In this document: positions 5,819 to 6,417 of the stretch, one piece after another
How the letters are laid out: each line of letters begins with the position of its first letter
How positions within the stretch are numbered: the first letter of the stretch is position 1
Assembly: GCA_003132265.1 (NCBI GenBank)
Contig: PKXE01000232.1
Span: 3,151 to 9,567, forward strand
Reading direction: 5' to 3'
From: Candidatus Dormiibacterota bacterium
GTDB taxonomy: Bacteria > Chloroflexota > Dormibacteria > Aeolococcales > Bog-877
DNA: 6,417 nt
Position numbers and translations under genes: made by a program
The notes under the pieces: model-generated
The model's input: only the letters and a program-made list of their open reading frames with translations
Told to the model about the DNA's origin: nothing
The model's database searches: none

Positions 5819-6417
5819 TTGAGCGAAGACAAAGAGCAGCACGGCGAGAGCGGCGCTTCGGCGCGCCGGCACGACGTCCAAACCCCGGAGATCGAGTCAC
5901 TGCCGCTGGTGCCGCTCCGGGACAACGTGGTCCTGCCCCACCAGCTCGCCCCTCTCGGCGCCGGCCGGGATCGCTCGGTGAACAGCCTGGAGGCGGCGGT
6001 GGCCGCCGAGGGCAAGGTGGTGCTGGCGGTCCAGCGGCAGAGCGAGTTGGACGAGGTCCAGCTTCCCGACCTGTACCCGGTCGCCACCGTGGCTCAGATC
6101 GGCGCCTTCCGTCGGGGTGCGGCCGGGGCTCAGGTCCTGGTCGAGGGGCTCCGCCGGGTTCGGCTCATCGAGCTCGAGGTCGGTGACGTCTGGACCGCGA
6201 AGTTCGTGGAGCTGCCGGATACCGAGCCGGTCGGCACCGAGATCGATGCCCTGGCGGGCTCGGTGCGGCAGATGTTCGCCGACTACGTGGCGGCCGGCGC
6301 CGCGGTCCCGCCCGAGCTGGCGGTGGCGGTGGCGCGCGCCAAGGAACCCGGCAAGGTCGCCGACCTGAGCGGCACCGCCCCTGACCTCGACCCCCAGGAC
6401 CGGATCGCCCTGCTCCA
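5819..6417 (+). CDS. lon: Lon-type ATP-dependent protease, N-terminal part (runs off the window)
   Basis: The reading frame from TTG 5819 stays open for 199 codons to the window end. GGAG at 5808-5811 sits 7 bases before the TTG. A GTG at 5811 is in another frame and stops after three codons. After about 27 charged, probably disordered residues, the protein enters a LON substrate-recognition domain: LPLVPLRDNVVLP (28-40), GRDRSVNSLEAAV near 49-61, VVLAVQRQ (67-74), DLYPVATVAQIGAF (84-97) and VLVEGLRRVRL (106-116). These are the characteristic strands of the Lon N-domain. Full Lon would continue with a AAA+ ATPase and a Ser-Lys protease domain, which degrade misfolded and regulatory proteins in the cytoplasm. 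Those domains lie outside the window, so a stand-alone LON-domain protein cannot be excluded. It appears to be a separate transcription unit from the dehydrogenase pair, though no terminator is evident. Confidence 0.85.
   Translation, partial: MSEDKEQHGESGASARRHDVQTPEIESLPLVPLRDNVVLPHQLAPLGAGRDRSVNSLEAAVAAEGKVVLAVQRQSELDEVQLPDLYPVATVAQIGAFRRGAAGAQVLVEGLRRVRLIELEVGDVWTAKFVELPDTEPVGTEIDALAGSVRQMFADYVAAGAAVPPELAVAVARAKEPGKVADLSGTAPDLDPQDRIALL

Noticed and set aside
5817..5825. CTTGAG at the lon start as half of a HAIR (HspR) heat-shock operator
   Set aside because: No matching inverted half-site lies at the required spacing, and the bases are the TTG start codon itself.

Overview
The window is GC-rich (about 70% by eye) and uses GTG and TTG starts freely, with overlapping stop/start junctions and purine-rich ribosome binding sites. 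No 16S or other taxonomic marker is present. Composition, hopanoid genes and an actinobacterial-looking prenyl synthase fit a high-GC Gram-positive or related soil lineage (Actinomycetota, Chloroflexota or Dormibacterota-like). That assignment is an inference and remains weak.

Left part (22-3858, minus strand): a tightly packed isoprenoid/hopanoid operon read right to left, ispH -> polyprenyl diphosphate synthase -> squalene-hopene cyclase (shc). Consecutive genes overlap by 11 and 4 bases. IspH makes IPP and DMAPP, the prenyl synthase elongates them, and Shc cyclises squalene to hopene. The enzymes that turn two farnesyl-PP into squalene (HpnC/D/E or Sqs) are not here. A further gene may begin by overlapping the shc stop codon at the left edge.

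Middle (3859-4050): a roughly 190-base, less GC-rich divergent control region with no convincing gene. It holds one hairpin and several small AAC/GTT dyads.

Right part (4051-5735, plus strand): a divergently transcribed pair joined by an ATGA overlap. The first gene is a zinc-dependent medium-chain dehydrogenase and the second a small SRPBCC-fold (START/polyketide-cyclase-like) ligand-binding protein. Their substrate is unknown. Adjacency to the hopanoid operon suggests, but does not show, a role in isoprenoid or lipid metabolism.

Right edge (5819-6417): the N-terminal part of a Lon-type ATP-dependent protease begins at a TTG and runs off the window. A short spacer (5736-5818) with a small palindrome separates it from the SRPBCC gene.

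I found no RNA genes, mobile elements, CRISPR arrays or clear intrinsic terminators. The clearest unexplained item is the dehydrogenase/SRPBCC pair with the shared control region. Nothing in the window amounts to convincing evidence of a wholly new system.
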